Source: Cephalopachus bancanus
Lineage: Eukaryota; Chordata; Mammalia; Primates; Tarsiidae
Direction of reading: 5' to 3'
Length of the DNA stretch: 64,000 nucleotides
NCBI GenBank assembly: GCA_027257055.1
Contig: JAPVLO010000019.1
Span: 14,341,001-14,405,000, forward strand
In this document: positions 62,051 through 64,000 of the stretch, in pieces
How positions within the stretch are numbered: position 1 is the first letter of the stretch
How the letters are laid out: every line of letters begins with the position of its first letter
The notes under the pieces: generated by a model
What the model saw: the letters and a program-made list of their open reading frames with translations, nothing else
Databases searched by the model: none
What the model was told of the DNA's origin: nothing
Made by a program: the position numbers and the translations under genes

Positions 62051-63021
62051 AAAAGACCATACAAAGGAACACTAGGTCATCATTAAAAATGAGAGTATAA
62101 AAGACATGGAAAGATTTTAGATTCACATTAGTGTCTAAATTAGTGTAGGGGAGAAAGTGCTGAATGTAAAATAACAGATAATACTAGACAACATTATATT
62201 TTTATATAAAAGATATCAAATTATAACTAACTTTAATTCTCCTTTATGCTTATCTAGAATGTTTTAAATTTCTTACCAAAAGGTATTAATCTTACATGAG
62301 AAAAATAATATATACAAATAATTAGAGATTCTTCCTATAACTAAAATAAATTTGGTAAGGAAGCATACTAATTACTACATTCTATACTATAGCTTATAGG
62401 ATTTTTATGGTACCTACAGTTGAGCCAATACTTAGCTTAGATCAATTAGGACAAAAACTCAGTTATTAAAAAAAAAAAAAACTGACCCAGACTACAAGTG
62501 GTATGAAACGGAGTATTCTCACAGTAATCTCTGACAACTCAAAAACTCTAATTAACCAATTAGTAGTTGGACATCATGATGTATACCAATGCCTATTCTG
62601 GGTGAGAATGAGAAATATCTCATAAAAGCTACTCTGACTAAGATTCCCAAATTAGATGCCCACAGAACTGAAATAAGCTTCTCCATGAATAATCATCATA
62701 TAAATTGACCTCTTTAAACATCTCAGCAGAGAACGAGAAAAAACTTTCTAAATGAACCAGTTTCCGCTTCAAAACATGACAAGCATAGACTGAAAAAAAC
62801 AGAAAATAAGTGACGTTCCATCTGTTTCATCCCTATTCAGTGAATAGAAGATTCTGGTAGTCAGAAATGTGAATTCAGTGAAAAATTAAGAGCTTTACCT
62901 TGGGCACTCTACTTAGAAATAAGAAGTTCTATCCTTTTGCTTGTCAAAGGCAATTTATGAAATGGGAGAAAATACTTCCAAATCATATACCAGATAAGGA
63001 GTTAATATTCAGAATACCTAA

Positions 63022-63310
63022 GCCGGGCTCGGTGGCTCAGCCTGTAATCCCGCGATTTGGGAGGCTGAGGTGAGTGGATTGCCTGAGCCTGCGGGTTTGA
63101 GACCCACCTGGGCAACTTGGCAAGACCTCATCTCTACAATAAATAAAAAAATCAGCCAGGCATGGTAGTGCGTGCCTGTAATTCTGGCTACTCGGAAGGC
63201 TGAGGCAGAAGCATCACCGGAGCCCAGCAGGTCAAGGCTGCAGTGGCCAGGAGCGGCCACTGCACTCCAGTCTGGGCGACAGAGTGAGACTCCAACACAC
63301 ACAAAAAAAA
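63022..63310 (+). mobile_element. younger-type Alu, plus strand
   Basis: GCCGGGCTCGGTGGCTCAGC, GTTTGAGACCCACCTGGGC, GTGGCCAGGAGCGGCCAC, ACTCCAACACACACA tail. Confidence 0.95.
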
Positions 63311-63503
63311 GAGTATCTAAAGAATTCCTACAATTCAATAGCAAAAAAACTCTAAAAAATGGGAAAGGGCTTGACTGAACATTTTTCCAAAGATATCCAA
63401 ATGGCCAAGCATATGAAAGATACGCAACACCACTAATGATTAATTAGAGAAATGGATCGCCTCACACCCATCAGGATGGCTGTTATTTTTTAAAAAAACC
63501 CTA

Positions 63504-63796
63504 GGCTGGGCTTGGTGGCTCAGCCTGTATTCCCGCACTTTGGGAGGCCGAGGTGAGTGAATTGCCTGAGCTTGCAGGTTCGAGACCTGCCTGGGAAACT
63601 TGGCAAAACCTCATCTCTACAATATATCAAAAAATCAGCCAAGTGTGGTAGCGTGTGCCTGTAATTCCGGCTACTCGGAAGGCTGAGGTGGAAGGATTGC
63701 TGGAGCCCAGCAGGTCGAGGCTGCAGTGGCCGGGAGCGGCCACTTCACTCCAATCTGAGCAACAGAGTGAGACTCCGACTCAAAAAAAAAAAAAAA
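63504..63796 (+). mobile_element. younger-type Alu, plus strand
   Basis: GGCTGGGCTTGGTGGCTCAGC, GCAGGTTCGAGACCTGCC, GTGGCCGGGAGCGGCCAC, A-tail. Frames 63172-63378 and 63655-63963 arise from this and the preceding Alu. Confidence 0.95.
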
Positions 63797-64000
63797 CTCC
63801 CCCAAAACAAAAACAAGTTTTGGCAAGGATGTGGAGTAATTGGAACTCTGTGCACTATTGGTGGGAATGTAAAACAGTGCACCCTCAAAAATTTGAACAT
63901 AGAATTATTATATACCCAGCAATCCCATTTCTGGATATATACCCAAAAGAATTAAGAGAGTAGGGTCTCAAAATATATGTGTATACTCTTGTTCTTAGCA

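Larger units (their letters stand above)
51450..64000 (-). other. CNOT7: CNOT7 intron upstream of residue 105, running out of the window
   Basis: I looked on the minus strand for coding sequence of residues 1-104 (for example DTEFPGVVARP or STWQFNFKFNL) and saw none. About 12.5 kb of intron holds seven or more Alus, three L1 pieces, L2/MER5A fragments and a Tigger-like element. The stretches 54095-56736 and 62050-62925 are plain AT-rich sequence in which I see nothing else. Confidence 0.6.
62925..64000 (+). mobile_element. old L1, plus strand, split by two Alus, running out of the window
   Basis: 62925-63021 (CAGATAAGGAGTTAATATTCAG), 63311-63503 (ACAATTCAATAGCAAAAAAAC, CACACCCATCAGGATGGCTG) and 63797-64000 (GGCAAGGATGTGGAGTAATT, CCCAGCAATCCCATTTCTGG) join into continuous late-ORF2/3' L1 sequence. 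Confidence 0.85.

Overview
This is nuclear DNA from a primate, most likely a tarsier (Tarsius/Carlito). It is AT-rich, intron-dominated and full of dimeric Alu elements, L1, L2, MIR and old DNA transposons. Two clues point to a tarsier. The younger Alus belong to a subfamily that looks neither anthropoid nor lemur/loris. Three short A-tailed elements derived from a retroviral LTR match what I remember as TINEs (LTR-derived, LINE1-mobilised elements described from the tarsier genome). The species call is an inference; primate is certain.

Two protein-coding genes lie tail to tail, in the order of human 8p22. Positions 1 to about 38,060 (+ strand) hold the 3' part of ZDHHC2, a DHHC palmitoyl acyltransferase. 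Nine coding exons (374-494, 2190-2259, 2977-3009, 9308-9428, 11597-11729, 18461-18587, 18903-18995, 28626-28738, 30610-30650) join in frame into 283 residues and a stop. That is exactly the human residues 85-367. The stop exon ends in a good donor 34 nt after the stop, and a repeat-free terminal exon appears to start at 34264, so the 3' UTR probably contains an intron. Positions about 42,815 to beyond 51,449 (- strand) hold the 3' part of CNOT7, a CCR4-NOT deadenylase. Four coding exons (51449-51288, 48892-48748, 46061-45951, 44419-44291) give human residues 105-285, including the catalytic D161, H225 and D230. The exons for residues 1-104 were not found and should lie beyond 64,000.

Most of the rest is transposon sequence. 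1-12 kb: introns with MIR, a mariner pseudogene, a Tigger element and Alus. 12.2-17.4 kb: an old L1 interrupted by a younger L1 and two Alus. 20.5-28.5 kb: L2, a TINE-bearing block present twice, an old L1 end, a 4.1-kb antisense L1 and Alus. 30.7-34.3 kb: the inferred 3' UTR intron with L1 and Alus. 34.3-38.1 kb: repeat-poor terminal exon of ZDHHC2. 38.4-42.4 kb: intergenic space with an Alu, an unassigned open frame and a degenerate hAT-Charlie element. 42.8-64 kb: CNOT7 3' UTR, exons and introns, with many Alus, three L1 pieces, long TG/GA microsatellites and a Tigger-like element ending in a fold-back. No tRNA, rRNA, CRISPR or bacterial-type feature was seen.
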